Part shown: piece by piece, positions 53,122 to 62,583 of the stretch
How the letters are laid out: each line of letters begins with the position of its first letter
Numbering within the stretch: position 1 is the stretch's first letter
Source of the DNA: Kalmanozyma brasiliensis GHG001
Lineage: Eukaryota > Basidiomycota > Ustilaginomycetes > Ustilaginales
Length of the DNA stretch: 64,000 bases
NCBI RefSeq assembly: GCF_000497045.1
Contig: NW_015961970.1
Coordinates: 434,802 to 498,801 of the forward strand
Direction of reading: 5' to 3'
Position numbers and translations under genes: made by a program
The notes under the pieces: model-generated
Told to the model about the DNA's origin: nothing
The model's input: the letters and a program-made list of their open reading frames with translations, nothing else
The model's database searches: none

Positions 53122-55674
53122 ATGACAGTCGAAGATGCAGCAGGGTCGCCCTCCCAATCCTCCTCGTCCAAGCGTCTTTCATACGTGCCATATCAGCGCA
53201 AATCTCATTCGAGGAATGTATCCGGTGCTTCGATCGCGCCGATCGAAAGCCCTGAGCCGGAGACAAGGTTCTCGCATGCCGCGGTCGAGTCCGCTCTGGC
53301 AGCACATCGCCCGAATCCGCTCAGCACTTCGGACAGCAGAAGAGGCAGCGCTGCCTCGGGTACGATACCCGCCTCCTCTACGCCTCTTCGAGCACAAGCT
53401 TCTTCCCCGCGCACGCCTTCCGCACTGAGTCGGCCGGCCGTCGTCGCTTCACCGTCCGCTCGAGGACTGGGCCTCGTTCGACCGAATCGTGATCTGGATG
53501 CGCCCCCGCCCCCATTACGAGTGGCTTCGAAACTCGCTTCCAGCAGCATTCCACCAGCGAGCTCGGGAGCTGTTCGGAGTCAGCAGGCTGCTCCTTCGTC
53601 AGCTCACTCGCAGACACACAATGGCTCAACACCATCAACTCCCAGCTCTTCAGCAGCTCGTCATGACCGTAGTCAAAGCACCGCATCGACATCGACAGTA
53701 CGCGCAGCCGATCGACCCCGCTCGCCGCAAAAGCTATCAGAGACATCTCGGACCTCGAGCAGGGTACAGCCAAGTAGCACGAGCTCGACTCCTATCCACA
53801 TCTCTTCTCGAGACCAAGCCAAGCCGCACGACGCGTTCAATGGTGGCACACCCGTGTCGACGAGCGCAGCGTCCAGCCTTCGAGGATCAAGCAAGGCTTC
53901 TTCTGCTGTTGCCAGTCCTCCCGATAGTCGCTCTTCAACACCGATCATAGGCGCATCTGGCATCTCCATCCCCGCTCACGTCAACTCGTACGCCGCACTT
54001 CTCGCGGCTCAGTCTAGGCTGGGTCCGATTCCTGTTCCACAAGGCGTCGCTTTAGCGCAAGCTGCCGGTGCACCCACGTCAAGCGGTCAGTCTGTAGTCG
54101 CAGCCGCTTCGGATGGAAGGCGGACAGCGTATCGATCCGGCTTCCAGCCCAAGGGAGTCGTGCGCGTAAGGACGGGCGACTTCGCAGAATTGAGGAACAA
54201 GAACAGGAGTGAAGGAGAGATGGAGGCGCAACGAATGGACCGAAGGCTTGCGAAGCTCATCGCCATCCATTTCGCTCCGATCACCGACGCAGAAAAGTCT
54301 GCAGTCGGCTCGCCAAAGAAGTCCCTTGGATCTGCCTTCATCGATCTCGATCTTGACGAGCTGAAACGAGACCCGAGCAGCGTCCTCAGAAAAGGCGGGA
54401 GCGATCTGTGGACCTCTTTCAGAGCGCGAGGACGCGGCGAGGATCCCGCCATCCGACAGGCGGAGCAAAGTATCGTCAACTGGCAGGACGACGACGAGGT
54501 GAAAGCATGTCCGATCTGCTCCACGCCCTTCAGCTTCACCGTCCGCAAGCACCACTGCCGACTGTGTGGGCGCGTTGTCTGCGCTTCGCCTCATCTTACA
54601 CGACTCGCCTGGGCAGAGCAGATGGGTCCAGGAACAGGCAAGGTGCTGACACCCGAAGAGCGCGCCGCGCTCGATGGAAAGTGCTCCGGCAACATTGTCG
54701 CCGACCCGATCAGCGGCCGCGTCGAGGAGGTCAAAGAAGGAGCCGCTGCACCGTCCAAGTCCGGATCCAGCGCGGCGCAGTCGAAGGGCGTGCGCGTCTG
54801 TCTCGACTGCAAGGCGATCGTGCGCAAGCGCCAGTACATGATGGACGACGAGCCGCTGCCGGTCTTTATGAAGCTGTACGAAGCGCTGATGCGCGTGCAG
54901 AAGGAGATCGAGCAGTCGCTCCCGGAGTTCCAGGAGATGGTGCTCGGCTTGCAAAAGCACGACCAGACGGCCGCCCTCGGATCGAGCATCCGTGCCAACA
55001 TCGAGCTCCAGCGTGACGCCGTGTCGGCACGCAAGCAGCTGCTGGCCAACTTTGCCACCTACGACGAGCTTGCGAAACGTATACGGGCGTTGCCTGTAGC
55101 AGACAAGGACAGTGCGGGCGATGCAGCGCAGGAACGGATTCAGTACGCCATCTTTACGCGCGCCAACCTGTTCTTGCAGCAGAACATGCTGCCACTGCAA
55201 AGCCTGCCGAAGCCGGGGAGCAAGAAGAACATCGACGCGAGCTCGGATACGACGGGGAGCGCACCGAGCTCGCCGCAACCCGCATCGCCGCGAATGGCAC
55301 CACGACGAGGAACAGCGACACAGCACGCCAACAAGGGCTCCGTCAGCTCGGTCGCCAGTTTTCGGTCGCTCTTCGGGGGCAGCACCGGCAGCGCATCCGG
55401 CTCTCTACGTGCAAACACACGAGCCGACCTCGACGAGCAGCTCAACGACGACGAGCCCTCCGACGATCATCTAGCAAATGCAACGCCGGACGAGCTCAAG
55501 GAACAGCTCAAGGTGCTGCTGGAGCAGGAGAAGTTGGTCGCCGACTACGTCGAGAGTGCAGCCAAGGCGCGCAAGTTCGAGGACGCTAAAACGCTCAAAC
55601 GGAGCCACGACGAGCTGTGTAAGGAGATCCTGCGCGTGCAGCGACGGTTGGTGGTGTCCGGCAATGGACGCTGA
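53122..55674 (+). CDS. VAC1: FYVE-finger endosomal tether, Vac1/Pep7/rabenosyn-5 family
   Basis: 850 residues, ATG at 53122. The family binds PI(3)P on endosomes through its FYVE finger and links the Rab5 GTPase (Vps21), the SM protein Vps45 and SNAREs in vesicle fusion on the route to the vacuole. Residues 1-330 are Ser/Pro/Thr-rich. The finger starts with Cys463-P-I-Cys466, then RKHHCRLCGRVVC (R475-C487) and finally CLDC. The stretch between Cys487 and the next Cys (GKCSGNIVADP) and before CLDC is unusually long. A helical region follows (YEALMRVQKEIEQSLPEF). The last 60 residues (LKEQLKVLLEQEKLVADYV, then RKFEDAKTLKRSHDEL) match the Rab-binding helical hairpin of rabenosyn. No intron is needed. 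Confidence 0.92.
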   Translation: MTVEDAAGSPSQSSSSKRLSYVPYQRKSHSRNVSGASIAPIESPEPETRFSHAAVESALAAHRPNPLSTSDSRRGSAASGTIPASSTPLRAQASSPRTPSALSRPAVVASPSARGLGLVRPNRDLDAPPPPLRVASKLASSSIPPASSGAVRSQQAAPSSAHSQTHNGSTPSTPSSSAARHDRSQSTASTSTVRAADRPRSPQKLSETSRTSSRVQPSSTSSTPIHISSRDQAKPHDAFNGGTPVSTSAASSLRGSSKASSAVASPPDSRSSTPIIGASGISIPAHVNSYAALLAAQSRLGPIPVPQGVALAQAAGAPTSSGQSVVAAASDGRRTAYRSGFQPKGVVRVRTGDFAELRNKNRSEGEMEAQRMDRRLAKLIAIHFAPITDAEKSAVGSPKKSLGSAFIDLDLDELKRDPSSVLRKGGSDLWTSFRARGRGEDPAIRQAEQSIVNWQDDDEVKACPICSTPFSFTVRKHHCRLCGRVVCASPHLTRLAWAEQMGPGTGKVLTPEERAALDGKCSGNIVADPISGRVEEVKEGAAAPSKSGSSAAQSKGVRVCLDCKAIVRKRQYMMDDEPLPVFMKLYEALMRVQKEIEQSLPEFQEMVLGLQKHDQTAALGSSIRANIELQRDAVSARKQLLANFATYDELAKRIRALPVADKDSAGDAAQERIQYAIFTRANLFLQQNMLPLQSLPKPGSKKNIDASSDTTGSAPSSPQPASPRMAPRRGTATQHANKGSVSSVASFRSLFGGSTGSASGSLRANTRADLDEQLNDDEPSDDHLANATPDELKEQLKVLLEQEKLVADYVESAAKARKFEDAKTLKRSHDELCKEILRVQRRLVVSGNGR

Positions 55675-58600
55675 TGGTGGTGTCGCTATCCAGGTGGTAC
55701 GCGATCGCTGATCCGAGGTCGACCGGCGGGCAAAGGTGCAGATCGGGTCGATCGCGTACGAAGCGAAGAGTGGACCCTCGCAAATCGAAGGCCGCGACCC
55801 TGCTCGGTTAGCACGCAAAGAACTATTTCCCCTGATCTTCTCCCTCGACTCGAACCCTGAAAACTTTTGGTCCGTAGCGTGGGAACAGTCCGCTCTTGCT
55901 CAAGGTGAGCGCCGGTGCCGAGGTGTGCGATGCCAATCAAAAACCGCCCGCACGTGTTTGGATGACCTTCGTGGCGGTGGCGTCCGGACGTACGATCAAC
56001 GCTAGACGACAAGCGAGGATGAGTGAATAAGGGACCACAGCGCAGGCCCTCGTCCTTGCCGAGCTCGACCGAGGCGATCGTGCATTTCCTGCCGATGGTG
56101 CAGCCACTTACGCTCGCTCTTCAACCGGTGTGAAGTTCGACCGAAGCAAGTCTAAGCTAGACGAAGACCAATCGTGCGATAGAGGCTTCGAGCTCTAATC
56201 GCGCTCTCCTGCTGATGGGTAAGGAGAACGACTGCAAGAAACGCTCATCCTGCGCAGACCATGCCATGGATTCAACTCCGCGCTGCGCTCTGATCGATCT
56301 CGTGATGGTAATTGCTTTTGCTGAGGACGAGCGGAGTCGAGATCGCGGTCCCAGGGCTGGGATGCGGGCGGGGTATCGGCCAGGGTGAGACACGCTTCTC
56401 TCGAGTAGATTAGATCGTGAGAAGAAAGGGACGCAATATCTGATCAGAGAGAGACGGGCCGACGAGAGGCCGGTTGCGACACACGATTCAAGCATGGGCG
56501 GTGCCACCCTCGAATTCGTTTTTCGTCTCAACGTGGCGCTTTGCCGAAAACGGACCGGCTGGCCGACCACAGCCGGCAGGCCGAATGAGGGCCTTTCGCT
56601 CGGCGCCGATCAAACAGACCATGCCCTGGAATTTCATCCTCAGCTTCTGTTCATGCATGCGGGCCATTGGAGCGGATCCTACATCAAAGAGATCAAACAC
56701 CGACTTAGCGCGGACGAGTGTGCGCCGCTCGCACGAGGTTGGCCCGTGTGCATACCACTGTACACGTCCACCGAGGACGCGTTGGGAAGCAGACAAAGGA
56801 GAGACACGCGATTGTTACTCAAATGTCTCAGGAAGAATCTGGCGAGGGCTTGGCAAGCTCTGAGTGTGTGTTCCACCTCGGGGACGCACATAACAGTGCT
56901 GTGTAAGATCCGACCGAAAGAAAGCAGGCCACCGTTCGAGAGCTTGGAGCTGATCTGACATCCTCTAGCTGCTCCTGAGTCTTCGGTCTTCCCCCTCAGG
57001 ACCACAATCGCACATCGTCGATCGCAACGAACAGGACTGGGCAGCCCATCGCGTGCCAAGCTTGTACGCGAGAAGGTGATCCGCATAGCCACTGTGTCGA
57101 TGGCTGTGAACTCGCTAGCTCAACCTCCTGAAAGGACGACAAGGGCGCTCGATCCCAACGAGCGAGATGCGGATCACGGCTGCGCTCCAAGCGAGGCACT
57201 CTACGGATGCGAGTATCGAGATCACGGAAGCGGCTCTGCGATGTGCACTGTTTGCACCGGCGGGGTTTTGGCAAGCGAGCTCTTCCCCCCTCTCTGAAAG
57301 GGGCAGCGGAAAAGGAGGGCATGCAGGTGCTGCTAAGCGATGGTCCCTCGAAAATCCTTGCTCGCTTGGATGCCGGATCTTCCCTCGTGGGACTTTGTTG
57401 CCGATTTTGGACTGCAAGGCACACGGCCAGCCGCATTGTTTGCTTGAAAGGAGAAGTTGAAACTCCGAAAAGATGATCCTCGGCTTTGGCACCGCGCCCG
57501 ACTTTGGAAGTCGCCGCATGAAGCCAGAAGCAGCAGCCACGAAATGCTTCCCTCGAAACCTTGAACGAGGTGCGAGCGACTTGCTGCGGCCTGAACAGCG
57601 ATCAAGGCGACATTTGACGTTACAGCAGGACGAATCATGTGTAAAGATCAACCGTATCGACCGAGCGACGACAGAGGTGCTCGTTGATGGCCGCAAGAGC
57701 ATTTTCAAATTGCAAGAGCATGCGATCGGCCTTGTGAGATGCCATCGGACTTGCCAACGCAACCCTAGACCCACCTTGTGTAATAGTGACGACAAGATAG
57801 GAGTTCAGCTTGCGGGGTAAGCTCGACGGAGAATGCCGAAAGCACTGCCCTCGATCGAAGAATGCTGTGCTTTACGCTCGGGTTCGCCGGCGTCTCGAGT
57901 GTGGGAACAATCTAATCTCGCGCCATCGCGGCCGCTTCGGCTGCTGCTAATAGCCTGCCGGCCGAACAATTCAAAGATTGCTCGCTCGTGGTTCTTCCGA
58001 GGTGAAAAACGGCTGAACCTGCAGGCACAGCATGTTCACGGCATCGATCGGAAGCCTCCTCGCTTAAGCACGGTAGCGGTTCGAAAGAAACATTGTCAGC
58101 CATGCACCCACCCCTGAGCAGGCGTAGACGTTCAATCGATGCCAAGGTCGAGAGCTTATTTCAGGGTTGCACGGCTGAGCGAGACCATCTGCAGGAGGAT
58201 GAGGCCATCACGCAGCTGTCGGGTCAACTTCAGGGGCTGATGGGAGCTTGTCAGGCGCGACGGAAACACCGAATCGGCCAGGGATGGCGGTGACCACCAA
58301 CGAAGCTGCAAGCCACCAAGGAGGGATGCATCTTTCGCAACGGTCACGCAGCTCGCTCCTGCGTAGGCTTGAACAGACGAAACTTTGAGCAGCAAGCAAA
58401 GCTGCGAGACAGCGGCTTCTCTCGGCGTACAGTCTTCGTCGGTTCAACCCAAGATTTGGCCCTCTGCAGCTCGGACTCTCTCACAGATTCTCACATCGCC
58501 GTCTGCAACCCGGCTTGTGTCCTTCGAACTCTTCCCATTCGGTCAACCTGGCAAGGCGGCTATTGTATCCCCCATTTCCCCTTAACCCGTCCCCTGTCCC

Positions 58601-59010
58601 TGGAAACCGTTATCTGACAGAGCAGAGCTTCTCGAATCCCATCTGAATTCAGGCCCTATCCAGCTTCGCCCAGCCGGCCGAGCTGTCCAAATGAAAACTT
58701 TACCGCCATGGTGACAGCGCTCGGCTTGGCCTCTGTCCGAGATGAGAACCGCTTCACGGACCGGCTTTGAGTGTGCAGGTCTTGCTGAAAGCTGTGCCAC
58801 CTCTCGTGACTGTGGGATTGAAAGCGGGTGCCAGGCAAAGCGGCCGAAGCTCAACCGAGACATTGCTGTGTCTGTCCTGCCTTCTTGACAGCACCCTCCT
58901 TTTGACCTTTTCAGCAGCCGCAGTCCAGTCAAGTCGAATCTGCCCACTCTAAATCTCGCTCACCAAGGTCCGTCGATCTCACGATCATCAGGGTTCTGCG
59001 CTCTTGTGTC

Positions 59011-59030
59011 ATCCATCCATCCATCCATCC
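59011..59030. repeat. (ATCC)5 microsatellite
   Basis: Five perfect ATCC units in the long intergenic interval. It is the reverse-complement class of the TGGA repeat at 43126-43144. Confidence 0.9.
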
Positions 59031-60518
59031 CAGAAGGGGCAAGCCGATGCGACTCCTATTTCTCGGAGTTGCCAGATCCACGATCGATCGCATAGCATGA
59101 AAGGAAGCATTCACATTCACAGGAGCCTCGTTTCAACTCTCCCACCCAAAGGAAGCCTCGCAGGGATCGCCAGTCCGCGTGCTAAGCGAACAGCAGGGGG
59201 CGATCTTCTTTCGACTCCCGCCCTCGATCGCGAGCCCAGCTGCCCTGCCAGCGATCTTTTATCGACTCGAAGCGAGTTTGCATTTTTGATTGTTGGTCTC
59301 TCGCTTTGGCACAGGCACACTGCTCAGCTGGAACGCGGCCAGGCCCAAACGGAAGACCGAAAAAAGTCGCAAATTTCAGGAATTTCGATCAAATTCATGA
59401 GAAAATTCCACTTTGCCTTGCGTGCTAGCGTCTGTGTGAGACTTGACCGGGAAGCACCACTTTGGCCAGCTGTCCCCTCTTTTTATCGAGCAGGTTTCAC
59501 TCGCTTGCCCTCGTGGCATTTTTCTTCTGAAAGGTGTGCCCCTTTTTTGAAAGCTGCTGGCCGCCGCTCTCTGTTGGTCGCTACCGAGGATCGCCTCGAC
59601 TGACCTTGCCTCGACTGCTGCCTGCTAGTGCTGCTGCTGAGCCGCCGCCGCCGCAGGGACAAACGGCCTTGGCAGCTATTTTCTGCCGGCTGCAGATCAG
59701 CAATTGAGAAACAAGGTTCAAGGCAGCTGGGCGCGATCCTGGCTTCCCAGCTGCAGATCGTCCCTCGTGCCTGCTGCCGCAAACGGCGAGCTGGCGGTCT
59801 CTCCCACCCTCTCTGACACCACTGCATCGGTCCTCGCCGACCGACCCAACCCACGCTGCAGTCACACAAATTTTAGGGTGCCTGCAAGCTGTAACTTCTC
59901 TCCTCGTCACCCCGCGCAGCTGTCACACGTCCGCCGTCCCAAATCTCGGTTTCACTCCCCTCAGCAGCCGCAAGCAGCTGCTCGTCGCCATTGTGCCCCC
60001 CTTCCTGTCACTCCCCTCTTTCTCGTCGTCGTCTCTTTCCAGGGTTCACCTTGCCCAGCTTGTAAAAATTTTGATCCCAGTCTTGCCTTTCAAAGCTCCC
60101 TTCGGCCTTCTCCTCTCCGCTCGCTCCCTCTGCCCACTGCAGGGCCCCTGAATTGGACATCGGCCCCTAGCTCGGTCAAGGGCCCCTTTCTTCTTCTGTG
60201 CATGGTTGCCGACGAAAGCATGTCGGTTCAGTCTCTACCTCTGCTCGTTTGCCACCTTCGGCCAAATGACCAGTCTTCACGGGCATTTCTTTGGATCGAC
60301 AGGCGTTCTATTCGCCCCTCGACACTGTCGATCCGCCTCTTTCGCCATCCTTTGTTCGCCGCAAACTCATGCCTCTTCGCCATGAGACCGCAGCACCTCG
60401 CCTCCCATGCCGCCTCTCGCCTCGGCAAATGCTAGGAACATCGCACTTCTTCTCACCCTCGACGGCACCCATCTACAGCAGAAACCACCGCCGACCCTAC
60501 CCACCCCTCTAGGATCCA

Positions 60519-60524
60519 TATAAA
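60519..60524 (+). promoter_or_regulatory. TATA box of the expansin-like gene
   Basis: TATAAA in the context CCATATAAACGGG, 104 bp upstream of the ATG. A C/T/A-rich leader follows, as is common in strongly expressed fungal genes. Confidence 0.65.
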
Positions 60525-60627
60525 CGGGCACCATCCCGACCGGTCCTTTTCTCCCCTCTGAACAAGTCTCTCACCAACCCAGTCTATCCTCCTTAATCAC
60601 CCACACCTCCCCCTTTACACCTTCACA

Positions 60628-61524
60628 ATGATCGCTTCCAACGTTCTCGCTATCGCTCTCGCCGTCGCCGGCGCTTCCGCTGCTCCCCTCACCAAGCGTG
60701 GCAGCGGCGGCCAGGCCACCTACTACGCTGCCGGTCTCGGTGCTTGTGGTTGGACCAACTCTGGCTCCGACTTCATCGTTGCCATGAACGCTCCCGAGTG
60801 GGCCGGTGGATCCCACTGTGGTCAGACCGTCACCATCACCAACAACCAGAACGGCAACACCCAGACCGCCCAGGTTGCTGACCTTTGCCCTGGTTGCTCG
60901 TGGGGCTCGCTCGACATGTCGACCGGCCTCTTCTCTGCCCTGAACAACGGCAACATGGACGCTGGTGTCTTCCCCATCAGCTGGACCTTCGGCTCTGGCT
61001 CGTCTGCCCAGCAGAGCAACCAGCAGCAGCAGAAGCAGCAGCAGGAGCAGCCCACCTCGACCTACACCCCCGCTGCCACCTACACCAAGACCTTCGAGCC
61101 CTCGTACACCCCCACCCCCTCGTCGGTTTCGTGGTCCGCCGCTGCCGCCCCCACCGTCACCACCTCGTACGCTCCCCAGCCCTCGTCCGCCTCCACCAAC
61201 GCCAAGACCGTCGTCTCGACCCCCGACTGGTGGGCCAACGTCAACAACGCCTGTGGATTCGTCCAGGACGCCGCTTCGCTCCCCATCGCCATCTCGGCCT
61301 CTGCCCTCCTCCCCGCTGACAAGCTCATGAGCGCTTGCGGCAAGTGGGTCCAGGTCAAGAACAACCAGAACGGCAAGGAGCTCTCGGTCCAGGTTGTCAA
61401 CTTCTACGAGGGTGATGGCCAGATCGCTCTCGGTGAGGCTTACAAGCGCCTGGCGAACAACTACGCCGCTCCCGAGGCCATCGAGTCGATCACCTGGGGC
61501 TTCATCGACGGCCAGGGCATGTAA
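60628..61524 (+). CDS. Secreted expansin-like protein with two double-psi beta-barrel regions
   Basis: 298 residues, ATG at 60628. Residues 1-19 are a signal peptide (MIASNVLAIALAVAGASA), followed by PLTKR, a likely Kex2 site. Residues about 28-130 are a double-psi beta-barrel of the RlpA/barwin/expansin type: ATYYAAGLGACGW, VTITNNQNGNTQ, VADLCPGCSWGSLDMS and FPISWTF. A Gln/Ser/Thr/Pro-rich linker follows. Residues about 200-298 look like a second, degenerate barrel (ACGFVQDAASLPIAISAS, VQVKNNQNGKELSVQVVNF, IESITWGFI), with the ADLCPGC core replaced by VNFYEGD. Codon bias is extreme and C-ending, so expression is probably high. Related proteins loosen or bind cell-wall polysaccharide, but no enzymatic motif is certain here. 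The family also includes riboflavin-aldehyde-forming-enzyme-like proteins, which are shorter. Confidence 0.88.
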   Translation: MIASNVLAIALAVAGASAAPLTKRGSGGQATYYAAGLGACGWTNSGSDFIVAMNAPEWAGGSHCGQTVTITNNQNGNTQTAQVADLCPGCSWGSLDMSTGLFSALNNGNMDAGVFPISWTFGSGSSAQQSNQQQQKQQQEQPTSTYTPAATYTKTFEPSYTPTPSSVSWSAAAAPTVTTSYAPQPSSASTNAKTVVSTPDWWANVNNACGFVQDAASLPIAISASALLPADKLMSACGKWVQVKNNQNGKELSVQVVNFYEGDGQIALGEAYKRLANNYAAPEAIESITWGFIDGQGM

Positions 61525-62583
61525 ATGCTTCCCTAGCCTCGTCAACCCTTCCTCTCTCATAGACATAGACGCATAGTCGTAGGCACGATGTCGATCATCG
61601 ACGCTCTCCTATGCCCTTCCCCCTTTCCTTTTTGGTTTCTATCAGTTCCGCGCATAATGGGCTTTCAGTACTTGTACCTTTACCTACTCTCTCTACCACA
61701 CACACACATACATAGCTCGCCGATGTCTTCTCCCTTTCGCTTTACGCGGGCCCCATCTTTTCACGATAGGGCACCCGAAAGCGCCAAGGGGGACCATTCG
61801 TGTACACGAGCTTGTTCACCCATAGATCAAAGCTGCTAGCCAGCTCTTGCTCCTCTCTTTGTCAGTAATGGAAAAATATGGCGTTCAGCCTATCCAGCTC
61901 TATCCTCTCTGTTTGATTTGTGTGATCGCGATGCAACTTTGTGAGATATGGTGTGGTCTCTGATGGTGACGACGACGAGCTTCGCCAGGAAACCCTGAAC
62001 GTTGAATAGCGCCAAAGCCTGCAGAGCGCAAATCAAAATTTCGTCATGTCAGATCGGCAAGCGATTTACGAGCTCGGTTGTGAGATCGGCAAGCTGGCTC
62101 GGCTGACCGACGAGTCGACCCTGATTGGCTCTGAAAACCGCAGCAGCGGCAAGCGCGCAAGAGAGTGAGGATTTGCTCAGACGAGAGACTGGCCTGCTGG
62201 CACCTCGAGCAAAGGGTCTCTCTTGCTGTTGAAAGCGCCTCCCCTTTCCGGAAGGTCTCTGCGATTGAAGACCGGTCGCTCTCGAACCTGTTTGCCCTCC
62301 CCCGCAGACTTTAGCCAATTCCGTTCTCCGCCGCCCAACACGCTCGCTCTGTTGGTCACCACCGGTTCGTCGTCCTTCATTTGTCATCACCAACACGTCG
62401 ACTCAGCTTCTCACCATCATCATTGCAGTCGGAACACGTGTCTCGCAGTAATCTTCGAGTGGCCACCGACCTTTTCTCAGTAGCAACTACTGGATTAACT
62501 CCTCTTGCTGCCTCCCGAAGAGATTGGAGACACCACCTCGCAGCTGGCTCTTCGCATTGCCTCACAGATCCGCCATCAACACG
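61525..62583. other. Intergenic, expansin-like 3' end / ETF-QO promoter
   Basis: 1,059 bp. The left part is the presumed 3' UTR, with a (CA)6 run at 61697-61708. The right part (about 62380-62583) is the C/A/T-rich leader of the ETF-QO gene. No other gene was recognised, and open frames of 60-115 codons lack protein character. Confidence 0.4.
61697..61708. repeat. (CA)6 dinucleotide run
   Basis: Six CA units in the 3' region of the expansin-like gene. Confidence 0.8.

Larger units (their letters stand above)
55675..60627. promoter_or_regulatory. 5-kb gene-free interval upstream of the expansin-like gene
   Basis: The largest gene gap in the window. Open frames of 130-243 codons occur on both strands, but the largest start at non-ATG codons (for example TTG at 57795) and none has recognisable protein features. 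An (ATCC)5 repeat lies at 59011-59030, and an A/T-rich patch with AATTTC/GAAATT half-sites at about 59365-59410. From about 59800 onward the plus strand is pyrimidine-rich, ending in a TATA box at 60519. Distal control of the secreted-protein gene, a long noncoding transcript or a decayed gene are all possible. Confidence 0.4.

Noticed and set aside
54079..55326. 415-codon open frame antisense to the Vac1 gene
   Set aside because: The FYVE and Rab-binding motifs are on the plus strand; this frame shows nothing conserved.
57115..57795. 226-codon minus-strand frame in the long intergenic interval
   Set aside because: Starts at TTG, has no recognisable motif, and its composition matches random GC-rich sequence.
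59704..60435. 243-codon plus-strand frame upstream of the expansin-like gene
   Set aside because: Pro/Ser/Leu-rich translation of the pyrimidine-rich promoter and leader. No signal peptide or domain.
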